A DNA stretch of 64,000 bases from JAYVJH01 sp043777595. GTDB taxonomy: Bacteria; Bacteroidota; Bacteroidia; Cytophagales; Spirosomataceae. The notes beneath the pieces were generated by a model that was not told where the DNA came from, made no database searches, and saw only the letters and a program-made list of their open reading frames with translations. Shown in pieces: positions 24,720 to 33,204 of this stretch (positions are counted from its first letter, which is position 1; the number at the start of each line of letters is the position of its first letter). The position numbers and the translations under genes were made by a program. The DNA lies in NCBI GenBank assembly GCA_043777595.1, contig JAYWHT010000044.1:1-64000 (forward strand), in the 5' to 3' direction.

Positions 24720-26624
24720 TTAAAAGTGAAATACGACATTGAGCGATGCAGTACGAAGTGGCATCACATTTTTTTTGACATTTGGGTACAGTGTATTGGT
24801 CAAGTTATTACCTTGAATGGCTATATTGGTTTTGGTTTTAGTAGTTTTAAATTCATAATTCAAAATCATATTTAACAAATAATAAGGAGGGAAAGGCCGC
24901 CCCGAATGGTCAAAAGTAACATACCGAGCAGACGTAAATTGCTGCTGGGTAGTGATCGATAAATTTTTTTTTGAAACCGAAAGTGTGCTACTCAATGTAT
25001 GGCGAGGCACATAAATCAGTTGTCGGCCAATGATGTCGGCAGTGTATGGCCCAAATAGTTTTTGCTGCGACGAATTGGTCATCGCATAGCGCAAGTCTGC
25101 CACAATCAAATATTTATTAGTCAGCGACTTAACATTAAAATCAATCTCTAAACCCTTAGCCAAAACTTGTTGCAGGTTTTCTACTCGGTAGCCAGTATTG
25201 GGGTTCCAATAAGTCCAGTTATCAATCAAGTTATGAAAAGCCGTAACCGAAACCTTGCTTTGGGTTTGTGCCGAATGTTTGTGCTGCCAAGTTAGTCCAA
25301 TTTCTTTATTTAGGCCATTTTCTGGTTTAATGTCGGGATTGCCCAGATTGAGCCAGTAGCGTTCGTTGAGCGTTGGTACTCTGTAACTGACCGATGCGTT
25401 TGCTGAAAGTGTAAGCTGTGATTTTATTGACCCAAAAGCAACATATTCAACACCGACAGAGGGCGTTAAAGGCGGGTCATAGCCCGACACGAAGGCTTGC
25501 CTGACGTTGAGCGAAGTGGTGAGTTTACTACTAAACTGATGTCTGAAAAGTGCGTATAAATCCAATCGGTTTTCTTGTTTGACACCTACGCCATAGCCAT
25601 CTACTTGGCCACTGAAATGCACGGCCTCAATTCCTATTTTAAGATTTGTAGCTTTATCGGTGCTTTTTGTCCATAAAAAATCATGCTCTACTCGACCAAT
25701 CAAGCGGTCGATTTCAGTACGACTTGGGTTGAGATTTTCGCCTTTGCCGTAGTCGGTTATGTCTCTCACAAAAGCCGTTCTGAACAACGTAGAGCCGATT
25801 TGGGCTGCGGCTACTGTACGGTATGCCTGCGAGCGGATAATTTCTCGAAGCGGTAGCTGGTCGGGCTGGACAACGGCATTATTATCTGACAACCAGATAT
25901 TTACAGAATATAAATTACCGTTTTTGTATTGCCAATACAAATCCTGAATAAGCCCCTGCTGGTTGGTACGGCTTGGCTCAAAATTGTAGGTTTGCCCTTT
26001 TGAATTGGAGCGAGACTCTGCACCAAAATTGTTATTAAAAATACTCCCATACAAAAGCGTTTTGGTGGCAAACTGCCAATTTTTTCCTAATCGTTGATTG
26101 AGCCGTAAACTCAACTGACCTGTGTAGTTTTGGGAACTTTCGAGCCTTAAAGCTGCCATACCTTGCAAACCTTTTTGTTGAAACTGAGGCGCAGACCGTA
26201 GCTGAATACTCCCACCGACAGCATCTGTGCCGACAGTACTCGCCGCTGCCCCATACTGAATCGTCACGAGGTCGAAACCCACCAATGGTACAGTCGAAAA
26301 GTCGGTTTGAGCCAACGATGGAAAGTTGATATTAACGCCATTCCAGAGTACTGCCGTATGGCTGGCCGATGTGCCTCTGAGCGAAATAGTAGTGAGCTGC
26401 CCTGCACCATAGCTCTTGAAAGCTGCCGAACTATTGAACTGCAAAAAATCAGCTAAGGTACTAAATCGAAACCGAGCCAAATTGACAGAGTCTATCTCTT
26501 GTACCTTTTGGCCAACCATAAACCGCTCAGGACGAATGGCTTTGATGGTTATTTCGCCGAGGTTTATTTGCTTTTGAGCAAAGGCAGAAGTGAAAAATGA
26601 AAAATGAAAAACGAAAAATACCAT
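24720..26624 (-). CDS. btuB: BtuB-like TonB-dependent cobalamin receptor
   Basis: Start chosen at the ATG at 26624 (634 residues), which gives a signal peptide MVFFVFHFSFFTSAFAQ. An in-frame ATG at 26702 would place 26 odd residues before it. The plug domain shows GEITIKAIRPERF, then TTISLRGTSASHTAVLWNG and TVGTDAVGGSIQL. The barrel ends ASLNVVFHF with a terminal Phe. No SusC-type N-terminal domain is present. It is directly downstream of a cobalamin riboswitch and upstream of the BtuG-like gene, so it most likely imports B12. The signal-peptide codons are built from a repetitive TTTTTCATTTTTCA tract. Confidence 0.88.
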   Translation of the reverse strand: MVFFVFHFSFFTSAFAQKQINLGEITIKAIRPERFMVGQKVQEIDSVNLARFRFSTLADFLQFNSSAAFKSYGAGQLTTISLRGTSASHTAVLWNGVNINFPSLAQTDFSTVPLVGFDLVTIQYGAAASTVGTDAVGGSIQLRSAPQFQQKGLQGMAALRLESSQNYTGQLSLRLNQRLGKNWQFATKTLLYGSIFNNNFGAESRSNSKGQTYNFEPSRTNQQGLIQDLYWQYKNGNLYSVNIWLSDNNAVVQPDQLPLREIIRSQAYRTVAAAQIGSTLFRTAFVRDITDYGKGENLNPSRTEIDRLIGRVEHDFLWTKSTDKATNLKIGIEAVHFSGQVDGYGVGVKQENRLDLYALFRHQFSSKLTTSLNVRQAFVSGYDPPLTPSVGVEYVAFGSIKSQLTLSANASVSYRVPTLNERYWLNLGNPDIKPENGLNKEIGLTWQHKHSAQTQSKVSVTAFHNLIDNWTYWNPNTGYRVENLQQVLAKGLEIDFNVKSLTNKYLIVADLRYAMTNSSQQKLFGPYTADIIGRQLIYVPRHTLSSTLSVSKKNLSITTQQQFTSARYVTFDHSGRPFPPYYLLNMILNYEFKTTKTKTNIAIQGNNLTNTLYPNVKKNVMPLRTASLNVVFHF

Positions 26625-26699
26625 GATCAATACCGGACACGGCAGTCGCCAGTTTATCTTGAATGATAAACAATAGACAGTAAATGATACATAACGCAC

Positions 26700-26765
26700 C
26701 ACCCATTGATGAATGGTAATTGATAACTGATAAATGATAACTGATAACTAATAACTGATTGAACA
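26700..26765. repeat. Word-like repeat between riboswitch and btuB
   Basis: Degenerate repeats of TGATAACTGATAAATGATAACTG type fill this stretch, which is part of the leader between the aptamer and the receptor gene. Similar words occur at 57119-57150. The expression platform of the riboswitch must lie in or around this repetitive segment (26625-26820). No clear terminator hairpin is seen there, so the riboswitch may act on translation. Confidence 0.55.
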
Positions 26766-26821
26766 ACATTCTGTCGCTTGGTTGCGCCCATCGTCCGTAG
26801 GCAATCAACTAAGAATGGTTT

Positions 26822-27085
26822 GTGGCAGGTCTCCTGACTTGTTTCTAACTTCCAGACCTTCCCAGACCGATGTGATTGAATAACTGGATGATTGAATGAT
26901 TGGGTAGAATAAAAATCTATACAGTCATTCGGTCATTCTATCATTCAAACATTATCTTTCCAGTGGTATTGAGTAGTGGAAGTATTTTTGATGAAACTTT
27001 ACAGTTGCGGGGACAGTCTCGGCTTTGTACCGAAGTTCCCTATTAAGCTACGAACTTGTATAGAAACAAGTCCAAAGCACCATAA
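26822..27085 (-). promoter_or_regulatory. Cobalamin (B12) riboswitch
   Basis: Read on the minus strand, the segment has the cobalamin aptamer landmarks in order: GGTGCTTTGGAC, AATAGGGAA, GCCGAGACTGTCCCCGCAAC, CCACTGG, GGGAAGG, and the B12 box AGTCAGGAGACCTGCCA. A 12-bp closing helix forms between GACTTGTTTCTA and TAGAAACAAGTC. Between CCACTGG and GGGAAGG lies an expanded arm of about 90 nt (26870-26958) made of word-like repeats (GAATGATAGAATGACCGAAT, CAATCATTCAATCATCC) that can pair with each other. It regulates the btuB-like/btuG-like operon downstream. Confidence 0.93.
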
Positions 27086-27132
27086 ACTAAGGCAAAGGTA
27101 ACAGAAAATATGTTATTTTACATTCAACTTCA

Positions 27133-27163
27133 TTGAGGAACTGATAAAATTAAAGTATTTTTG
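27133..27163 (+). promoter_or_regulatory. Probable promoter of the Rpn-family gene
   Basis: TTG (27133-27135), 20 nt, and TATTTTTG (27156-27163) fit the Bacteroidota promoter pattern. Transcription would begin near 27170. That supports the ATG at 27179 (MTPEKYINPF) rather than an upstream in-frame codon at 27161. Confidence 0.42.
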
Positions 27164-27178
27164 CAGAAAACCATTGAC

Positions 27179-28048
27179 ATGACCCCAGAAAAATATATCA
27201 ACCCATTTACAGACTTTGGTTTCAAAAAAATCTTTGGTGAAGAGGCCAACAAAGATTTATTGATTGACTTCTTGAACAGTTTTTTTGAAGAGCATCAACA
27301 AATTGAATCTTTAGAGTATATCAAATCTGAAAAATTAGGTAACTCCTTAGCCGACCGTAAGGCCATTTATGATTTATACTGTAAAACCAAAAACGAAGAA
27401 CGGTTTATAGTTGAAATACAAAAAGCCAAACAAGATTATTTCAAGGATAGAAGTATTTATTATGCTTCGTTTCCAATTCAAGAACAGGCTCAAAAAGGCG
27501 ATTGGGATTATAAACTGATGCCTATATATACAGTAGGTATCCTAAATTTTGTTTTTGCAGACCATAGGCAAGAGATCGATAGATTATTTCATAAAGTACA
27601 ACTAAAAGATCAGGCGGGTATGGTTTTTTATGACAAACTGACTTTTATTTATTTAGAATTACCCAAATTCAAGAAAAGTATTGACGAATTAGAAACGCAG
27701 TTCGACAAGTGGCTATACCTTTTCAAATACCTACCGTTATTAGATGAATTACCAGATAAGTTCAAGGATAAAATTTTTCAAAAGTTATTTAAAGTAGCCG
27801 AGATAGCTAAGTTTAGTGGTGAAGAACGTAATGCTTATGAGGATAGTTTGAAATATTTGAGAGATTTGGGAAACGTTATTGACACAGCCAAACGTGAAGG
27901 CGAGCGGATAGGACTTGAAAAAGGCGAGCAGATAGCCAAAAAGAAAGCTATCTTACAAGCATTAAAAATAAATTTATTGACGATTGAACAAATTGCCGAA
28001 ATATTTGATGTGAAAGTCGAAGAAATCCATCAAATAGCTATTAAATAA
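27179..28048 (+). CDS. Rpn-family recombination-promoting nuclease / PD-(D/E)XK transposase-like protein
   Basis: The 289-residue protein starts MTPEKYINPFTDFGFKKIFG, the hallmark N-terminus of the PD-(D/E)XK transposase-like (Rpn) family. The nuclease core has an acidic residue at DRKAIYDLYC and the motif FIVEIQKAK (E-x-Q/K), as in active members. The C-terminal KREGERIGLEKGEQIAKKKA helix is also typical. Such proteins are often present in many genomic copies and promote recA-independent recombination (family knowledge). The next gene starts immediately after its stop. Confidence 0.85.
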   Translation: MTPEKYINPFTDFGFKKIFGEEANKDLLIDFLNSFFEEHQQIESLEYIKSEKLGNSLADRKAIYDLYCKTKNEERFIVEIQKAKQDYFKDRSIYYASFPIQEQAQKGDWDYKLMPIYTVGILNFVFADHRQEIDRLFHKVQLKDQAGMVFYDKLTFIYLELPKFKKSIDELETQFDKWLYLFKYLPLLDELPDKFKDKIFQKLFKVAEIAKFSGEERNAYEDSLKYLRDLGNVIDTAKREGERIGLEKGEQIAKKKAILQALKINLLTIEQIAEIFDVKVEEIHQIAIK

Positions 28049-29494
28049 ATGAAAAACTACCAATTATTACTTCCCAAATTGTTTGAAGATTGGGCAGGCG
28101 AAAGCTCTGACCAAATGGACCAACTGGCGCAAGCTGGCAGCGACCGCCGCTATTTTAGGTTGCGAGGCGCCACCAAACAGGCTATTGGCACATACAATGC
28201 CGACTTCAAAGAAAACAAAGCGTTCATACGATTTACGCAACATTTCTGGAATAAAGGCTTGCCTGTACCCGAAATCTATGGCGAAAACTTGCTAAATGGT
28301 GTTTATTTACAACAAGACTTAGGCGACGTTCAGTTGTTTGGTCTGTTGCCGCCAGTTGGCGAGCCGTGGAACGTTGAACTGGTAAACCTGTACAAAAAAA
28401 CGATTGAATCCTTGGCCGATTTACAGATTGTGGGCGGTCAAGATTTAGATTACTCGGTGTGCTACCCACGTGCAGCTTTCGACAAGCAAAGTATGATGTG
28501 GGACTTGAATTATTTTAAACATTATTTCTTAAAATTAGCCAAAATACCGTTTGACGAGCAAGCACTCGAAGACGATTTTCAGAAATTTACCAACTACCTG
28601 CTGCTGGCCGACTGTAACTATTTTTTGTTTAGAGATTTTCAGTCTCGGAACATTATGATAAAAGACAACAAGCCGTATTTTATTGATTATCAAGGTGGTA
28701 GAAAAGGGGCATTACAATACGACGTAGCCTCGCTGCTCTACCAAGCCAAGGGAGGAGTACCCGATAAAAGCAAAATCGACATCTTTGAACATTACATGAA
28801 CAAAGTCGAAAGCCTGGTTTCGATAGACAGAGATTTCTTTACTGATATGTACTATGGCTATGTGCTAATTAGGTGTTTACAGACATTGGGGGCTTATGGT
28901 TTTAGAGGTTTGTACGAGCGGCGTGAGCATTTTTTGACCAGTATTCCCTTTGCTATCAATCAGATTGAGCAAATTTTGGGAATGATAAAAATGCCCGTCA
29001 AGTTGCCCGAATTATTTAGATGTCTGGAGTTGATTGTTCAGAGCGAGCAGTTTGAAGGTTTTGATAAAAAGAAATACAGTAACAGCCCACTGACGGTAAA
29101 AATCAGCTCGTTTTCATACAAAAAAACGGGTTATCCTGACGATGAAACCGACAATGGCGGTGGCTTTGTGTTTGACTGCCGATTTATAGAAAACCCAGGC
29201 CGCTACTATGAATACAAAAAACTCACAGGCCGAGACAAACCAGTCATTGAGTTTTTGAAAGCTGGTGGCGAAATGGACGGCTTTCTACAAAATGTGTTCG
29301 GAATCGTTGACAAGGCCGTCGAAAACTATTTAGAGCGTAGCTTCGAGAGTATCATGGTCAATTTTGGGTGTACGGGCGGCCAGCACCGCTCTGTCTATGC
29401 TGCCGACCAGCTCGCCAAACACCTCAAAGACAAATATGGAATCAATATCGCTCTAACGCACATTGAGCAAGAAAAGAAGGACTGGGTGAATTGA
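28049..29494 (+). CDS. AmgK-like sugar kinase fused to a RapZ C-terminal domain
   Basis: This 481-residue protein has two parts. The N-terminal 330 residues are an aminoglycoside-phosphotransferase-fold kinase of the AmgK (N-acetylmuramate/GlcNAc anomeric kinase) type: RDFQSRNIM with catalytic D196 and N201, and FIDYQGGRKG with metal ligand D213. The C-terminal part (about 345-481) is a RapZ C-terminal domain: CRFIENPGRYYEYKKLTGRD and GCTGGQHRS (440-448). No RapZ N-terminal ATPase domain is present. In E. coli the RapZ C-terminal domain senses glucosamine-6-phosphate. Inference: a cell-wall-recycling kinase with a built-in amino-sugar sensor. A MurU-like partner is encoded at 56106. Confidence 0.85.
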   Translation: MKNYQLLLPKLFEDWAGESSDQMDQLAQAGSDRRYFRLRGATKQAIGTYNADFKENKAFIRFTQHFWNKGLPVPEIYGENLLNGVYLQQDLGDVQLFGLLPPVGEPWNVELVNLYKKTIESLADLQIVGGQDLDYSVCYPRAAFDKQSMMWDLNYFKHYFLKLAKIPFDEQALEDDFQKFTNYLLLADCNYFLFRDFQSRNIMIKDNKPYFIDYQGGRKGALQYDVASLLYQAKGGVPDKSKIDIFEHYMNKVESLVSIDRDFFTDMYYGYVLIRCLQTLGAYGFRGLYERREHFLTSIPFAINQIEQILGMIKMPVKLPELFRCLELIVQSEQFEGFDKKKYSNSPLTVKISSFSYKKTGYPDDETDNGGGFVFDCRFIENPGRYYEYKKLTGRDKPVIEFLKAGGEMDGFLQNVFGIVDKAVENYLERSFESIMVNFGCTGGQHRSVYAADQLAKHLKDKYGINIALTHIEQEKKDWVN

Positions 29495-29499
29495 TTTTT

Positions 29500-30831
29500 T
29501 TATTTTCCACAATATTTTTGAATAACAGAATAGGCAATAGGCATACCAAACTCACCTGCACGACTGAGGTCAAAACAGGCTTCGTTTTTGTCGACAAGTA
29601 TGTGCTTGATGATACCTCTCAAAAAATAAGCCTCAGCGTGCTTGTTGTTTAGCTTTATGGCATTGCTACAATCCAAGAGTGAGCCACGCTGGTCGCCCAA
29701 CGACGACTTGACTACTGCCCTCACAAAATAACTATCGGCATTGGTTGGCTCTATTTCTATGGCACGGTCTAAGTCTAAAATAGCGTCTTTGCCATCACCA
29801 GTAGCATTTTTGGCAATTCCCCGAGACAAATATACCTCTGGACGACCCGCCGACAAGTCAGAGGGTTGTGTATATTTTTGAACGATTCCGTCTAAGAGTA
29901 CAATGGTGTTTTCGGTAATAAACATATTGTAGTAGGGCTTGGTGGTTGCTGCTGCCCCGTTTATTTCAATCGCTTTGTTATAATCTTCAATGGCGTCTTT
30001 GACAAACCCTAATTTACTTTTGCAAACTCCACGTCCATAGTAAGCCGTAAAATTACGGGCATTGAGTGCTATGGCTTGGTTATAATCATCGAGGGCATCG
30101 CTGTACTTACTCATTTTGCTGCGGGCGAGCCCTCTATAATAAAACGACTCTGAGTCATTGGGGTTGAGTTGCACAGCCTGTGTCAAGTCTGTGATAGCAC
30201 CAGCAAAGTCATTTAGTTGTGTGCGGGCGTTGCCTCTTCCAGCATAGCCTAATTTGTAGCCCAGGTCAATGGCCTTTGTAAAATCGCTAAGGCTTCCTTT
30301 TGTATCGTTGAGTGCTACTTTACATTGCCCCCGCCCATACCAGACCAGGGCATTGGTCGGCTCGTAGTTAGTGGCTCTGTCAAAATCTTGTAATGCTCGT
30401 TTATAGTCTTCGGCTACGAGCCAGATGGTCGCTCTCTGAAAATACACCTGTCCCTCGTTTGGATTTACTTGTGTGGCCTGATTGAAGTCTTGTAAGGCCG
30501 ACTCGTATTCTTTGAGGGTTATTTTGCATATTCCTCTGTACAAAAATGGCTTTGAGTCTCTGTCATTGATTTCGATGGCTTGGTCGTAGTCGTTCATAGC
30601 ACCTCTAAAATCTTTGAGCGATACTTTAAGCACGCCTCGCTCATAGTAGCTGGGGGCATAGTCGGGGTCTGTTTCGATGGCACTCGTGTAGGCGAGCATT
30701 GCACCGGCAATATCCCCACTTCGTTTTTTTAGTGCGCCCTCCTCTACATAATCAACAACCGTTTTTTGTGCCTGCGACACACAAACGACAAATATATTTA
30801 GCAAAAGTAAGATAAGGTATTTGTTGTTCAT
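29500..30831 (-). CDS. Secreted tetratricopeptide-repeat protein
   Basis: Start chosen at the ATG at 30831 (443 residues), which gives a clean signal peptide (MNNKYLILLLLNIF...SQAQ); the frame extends 24 codons further upstream without a better start. The mature protein is about ten TPR units, with repeated patterns such as YERGVLKVSLKDFRGAMNDY, YFQRATIWLVAEDYKRALQD and YYGRGVCKSKLGFVKDAIED. It is probably a periplasmic protein-protein interaction scaffold. No enzyme domain is seen and its partner is unknown. Confidence 0.85.
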   Translation of the reverse strand: MNNKYLILLLLNIFVVCVSQAQKTVVDYVEEGALKKRSGDIAGAMLAYTSAIETDPDYAPSYYERGVLKVSLKDFRGAMNDYDQAIEINDRDSKPFLYRGICKITLKEYESALQDFNQATQVNPNEGQVYFQRATIWLVAEDYKRALQDFDRATNYEPTNALVWYGRGQCKVALNDTKGSLSDFTKAIDLGYKLGYAGRGNARTQLNDFAGAITDLTQAVQLNPNDSESFYYRGLARSKMSKYSDALDDYNQAIALNARNFTAYYGRGVCKSKLGFVKDAIEDYNKAIEINGAAATTKPYYNMFITENTIVLLDGIVQKYTQPSDLSAGRPEVYLSRGIAKNATGDGKDAILDLDRAIEIEPTNADSYFVRAVVKSSLGDQRGSLLDCSNAIKLNNKHAEAYFLRGIIKHILVDKNEACFDLSRAGEFGMPIAYSVIQKYCGK

Positions 30832-30931
30832 GATAAATTGAGTAATAGAATAACAGTTTTTATTCAAAGACAAAGAAATAAAAAAAAATGGACTTTTAAA
30901 CACTTACTACTCGACAACTTTATAAAAATAT

Positions 30932-30939
30932 TATATTTG
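30932..30939 (+). promoter_or_regulatory. Candidate -7 element for the saccharopine dehydrogenase-family gene
   Basis: TATATTTG matches TAnnTTTG and would give a leader of about 25 nt before the ATG at 30972. A TTTG -33 box at proper spacing is not seen. Confidence 0.35.
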
Positions 30940-30971
30940 CCGAATATAGTTTAAAAACAAAATACGAAAAC

Positions 30972-32033
30972 ATGAAAAAAATCTTGGTAATAGGCATTGG
31001 TAAAGTTGGATCTTTGGTCGCTACTTTGTTGTCCAAACAATTTGATGTTACTGGTTTAGACAAACAAAAACCGCTCCAAAGATACTCATTCTCAACGATT
31101 GAGGGCGATGTTACTGACAAATTGTTTCTCGAAAATACCATCGAAAACTACGATGCCGTGGTGTCGTGTATGCCTTACAATCTGAATTTACCAATAGCAC
31201 GGGTCGCACACAAGTTAGGGAAGCACTATTTTGACCTAACCGAAGACGTACCCACTACGACGGCTATCAGAGAGATGGCCAAAACAAGTAAAGGACTGAT
31301 GGCCCCACAATGTGGCTTGGCACCTGGCTTGATTGGCATTGTGGGAGCAGACTTGACTAAGCGTTTTAGTAAACTAAGAGACATTGAGCTTCGGGTTGGG
31401 GCTTTGCCTCGCTATCCAAATGGGCTGTTGGGTTACTCTTTTACGTGGTCGCCGGCGGGGGTTATCAACGAATATATCAACGACTCGGAGGTGATTCATA
31501 ATGGCGAGTGCAAGATGGTACCGTCGCTTGATGGCATTGAACTTATCAATATCGAAGGCCAAGAGTTTGAAGCGTTTAGTACGTCGGGGGGCTTAGGTAC
31601 AATGTGTGAAACTTATTTGGGGCAGGTGGACACACTCAACTACAAAACCATTCGCTACCCAGGTCATGCCAAACTGATGAAATTTTTGTTGTATGAATTG
31701 GTAATGAAAGAAGACCGCCAACAAATCGAAGATATTTTGACCAATGCAAAGCCACCCGTTCAGCAAGATGTAGTGTATGTATATGCTGTTGTCGAGGGTT
31801 GGAAAAATGACAAAATAGAGCGAGAAGAGTTTTACAAAGCCTATCACCCCATCACGATTGACGGCCAACATTGGCGGGCTATATCATGGACGACGGCCTG
31901 CTCTATTGCCGCCGTTGTTGAGATGGTAGCCAATGGTACACTACCCAATCAAGGATTTTTGAAACAAGAAGAAATACCGTTTGAGGCATTTTTGGCTACT
32001 CAAAACGGCGCTTACTTTACTGATCAGCAGTAG
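30972..32033 (+). CDS. Saccharopine dehydrogenase-family oxidoreductase (lysine dehydrogenase-like)
   Basis: The 353-residue protein starts with a Rossmann motif (LVIGIGKVGSLVA, about 5-17) and has the family regions VVSCMPYNLNLPIARVAHKL and MAPQCGLAPGLIGIVGADL, then the C-terminal domain (GLLGYSFTWSPAGVINEYIN). Length is that of short, single-polypeptide lysine/saccharopine dehydrogenase-like enzymes, not the long fungal type. Likely role: NAD(P)-dependent amino-acid (lysine or saccharopine) metabolism. The neighbours do not narrow the substrate. Confidence 0.82.
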   Translation: MKKILVIGIGKVGSLVATLLSKQFDVTGLDKQKPLQRYSFSTIEGDVTDKLFLENTIENYDAVVSCMPYNLNLPIARVAHKLGKHYFDLTEDVPTTTAIREMAKTSKGLMAPQCGLAPGLIGIVGADLTKRFSKLRDIELRVGALPRYPNGLLGYSFTWSPAGVINEYINDSEVIHNGECKMVPSLDGIELINIEGQEFEAFSTSGGLGTMCETYLGQVDTLNYKTIRYPGHAKLMKFLLYELVMKEDRQQIEDILTNAKPPVQQDVVYVYAVVEGWKNDKIEREEFYKAYHPITIDGQHWRAISWTTACSIAAVVEMVANGTLPNQGFLKQEEIPFEAFLATQNGAYFTDQQ

Positions 32034-32034
32034 T

Positions 32035-32400
32035 TTACTGTTTTTTAAAGGTTACAAACATATTTATCCAAATCAGCCGAGACAGCCTAAACGATACAGG
32101 CATAAGCACAACGATAAGCGATATAAGCACGCCCAAAACCAAATAGATAGACAGGCCAAGCCCTATCACTAAACCAAAAAAACACAAAGCCGTTAATGCC
32201 ACCGAAATAGCATAACTTACATACATAGCCCCAACATAAAACCCAGGCTCTTGTGTAAACGACTCTCCACAGCAACTACAATCTGAGTTCATTTTGTAAA
32301 ATTGACTCAGATTGTAGGGGTTATTGACTTCAAAAAACCGCCCCTCGTGGCAGCGAGGGCATTTGTTGAAAACAATGCTATATATTTTTGACTTCTTCAT
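32035..32400 (-). CDS. DUF983 family membrane protein
   Basis: Start taken at the ATG at 32400 (121 residues, MKKSKIYSIVFNKCPRCHEG). Two cysteine pairs (CPRC and CSCC, about residues 14-17 and 40-43) probably bind zinc, followed by two membrane helices (about 55-100). This is the DUF983 pattern. The start lies 23 nt inside the end of the NUDIX gene, so the two are translationally coupled. Function unknown. Confidence 0.8.
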   Translation of the reverse strand: MKKSKIYSIVFNKCPRCHEGRFFEVNNPYNLSQFYKMNSDCSCCGESFTQEPGFYVGAMYVSYAISVALTALCFFGLVIGLGLSIYLVLGVLISLIVVLMPVSFRLSRLIWINMFVTFKKQ

Positions 32401-33103
32401 TTGTTTTGTTTTTTTTTGGCAGTGCTGACTTGCCTTTTTTGTACGCCTCAAAGACGTACCTGATAGAACTAAACGAATTGACGAGTAGTTTTTTGGCTTG
32501 CTCGTCTGTTACCCATTCCAACTTGTCGATGCCCTCGGTTTTTTGTGGTTGCAGCTTCGTATCATCAACACAACGCATCAAATACCATTTAGTTCGCTTT
32601 AAGATTTGTTTGTCGTTTTCGAGGTAAGTATGCCACGTTACACAGATTTTTTCCAATAATTCAGCTCTCACACCTGTTTCTTCTTCGACTTCTCTGATGG
32701 CCGCTCGCTTAGATTTTTCGCCCCCGTCGAGCTTCCCTTTTGGCAAATCCCACACACCTCGGCGGTGCATGAGTAATATTTGACCATCTTTGACAACAAC
32801 ACCCCCAGCGGCCTTTACAATCGTAAACATTTTTTCGATTCGTTCTTGGACACTATTCTGCAACTTAGCAACTACTGTAACCGACTGTAATTCAGACAAA
32901 TCAAGCTTGTTGAGCAGGTTAAAAAGTTTTTCGGTCGAGATAGCCGTTGCATTCAAAATCAATACATGACCTATGAGTTCGGTCGCTTTTAGTAAGTCCA
33001 ATCGTACATCGAGTACAGTATCGAAAGTACTGCTCTCGGCGAGAGACTCTCTGTTTTTTTGACTTACTATGTGTATTGGTCGGTCTTTGATGAAAATTAT
33101 CAT
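32378..33103 (-). CDS. NUDIX hydrolase
   Basis: The 241-residue protein has a complete Nudix box, GKLDGGEKSKRAAIREVEEE followed by TGV (about residues 122-144), in a typical fold beginning GGVVVKDGQILLMHRRGVWD. The N-terminal 95 residues form an extra domain of unknown role that starts MIIFIKDRPIHIV. Nudix enzymes hydrolyse nucleoside diphosphates linked to another group; the substrate here is unknown. It is divergent from the CNNM-type gene and overlaps the DUF983 gene. Confidence 0.87.
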   Translation of the reverse strand: MIIFIKDRPIHIVSQKNRESLAESSTFDTVLDVRLDLLKATELIGHVLILNATAISTEKLFNLLNKLDLSELQSVTVVAKLQNSVQERIEKMFTIVKAAGGVVVKDGQILLMHRRGVWDLPKGKLDGGEKSKRAAIREVEEETGVRAELLEKICVTWHTYLENDKQILKRTKWYLMRCVDDTKLQPQKTEGIDKLEWVTDEQAKKLLVNSFSSIRYVFEAYKKGKSALPKKNKTNEEVKNI

Positions 33104-33169
33104 TGGTAGGTTTTATAAATATTTCGTAAAATTAGTGATTGCTTTTATCTTAGTTGGCAAATAGTTTTA

Positions 33170-33177
33170 TATTTTTG
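33170..33177 (+). promoter_or_regulatory. Candidate -7 element that decides the CNNM start
   Basis: TATTTTTG matches TAnnTTTG. It lies downstream of a possible TTG start at 33154 but upstream of GTG at 33205, so it favours the later start with a leader of about 20 nt. Confidence 0.4.
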
Positions 33178-33204
33178 CAATTAGTATCAACCAAACCTTC
33201 CCAC

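Noticed and set aside
26527..26808. 93-codon minus-strand frame in the btuB leader
   Set aside because: It overlaps the receptor start and repeat-rich leader, with a low-complexity product; better explained as leader and repeat DNA.
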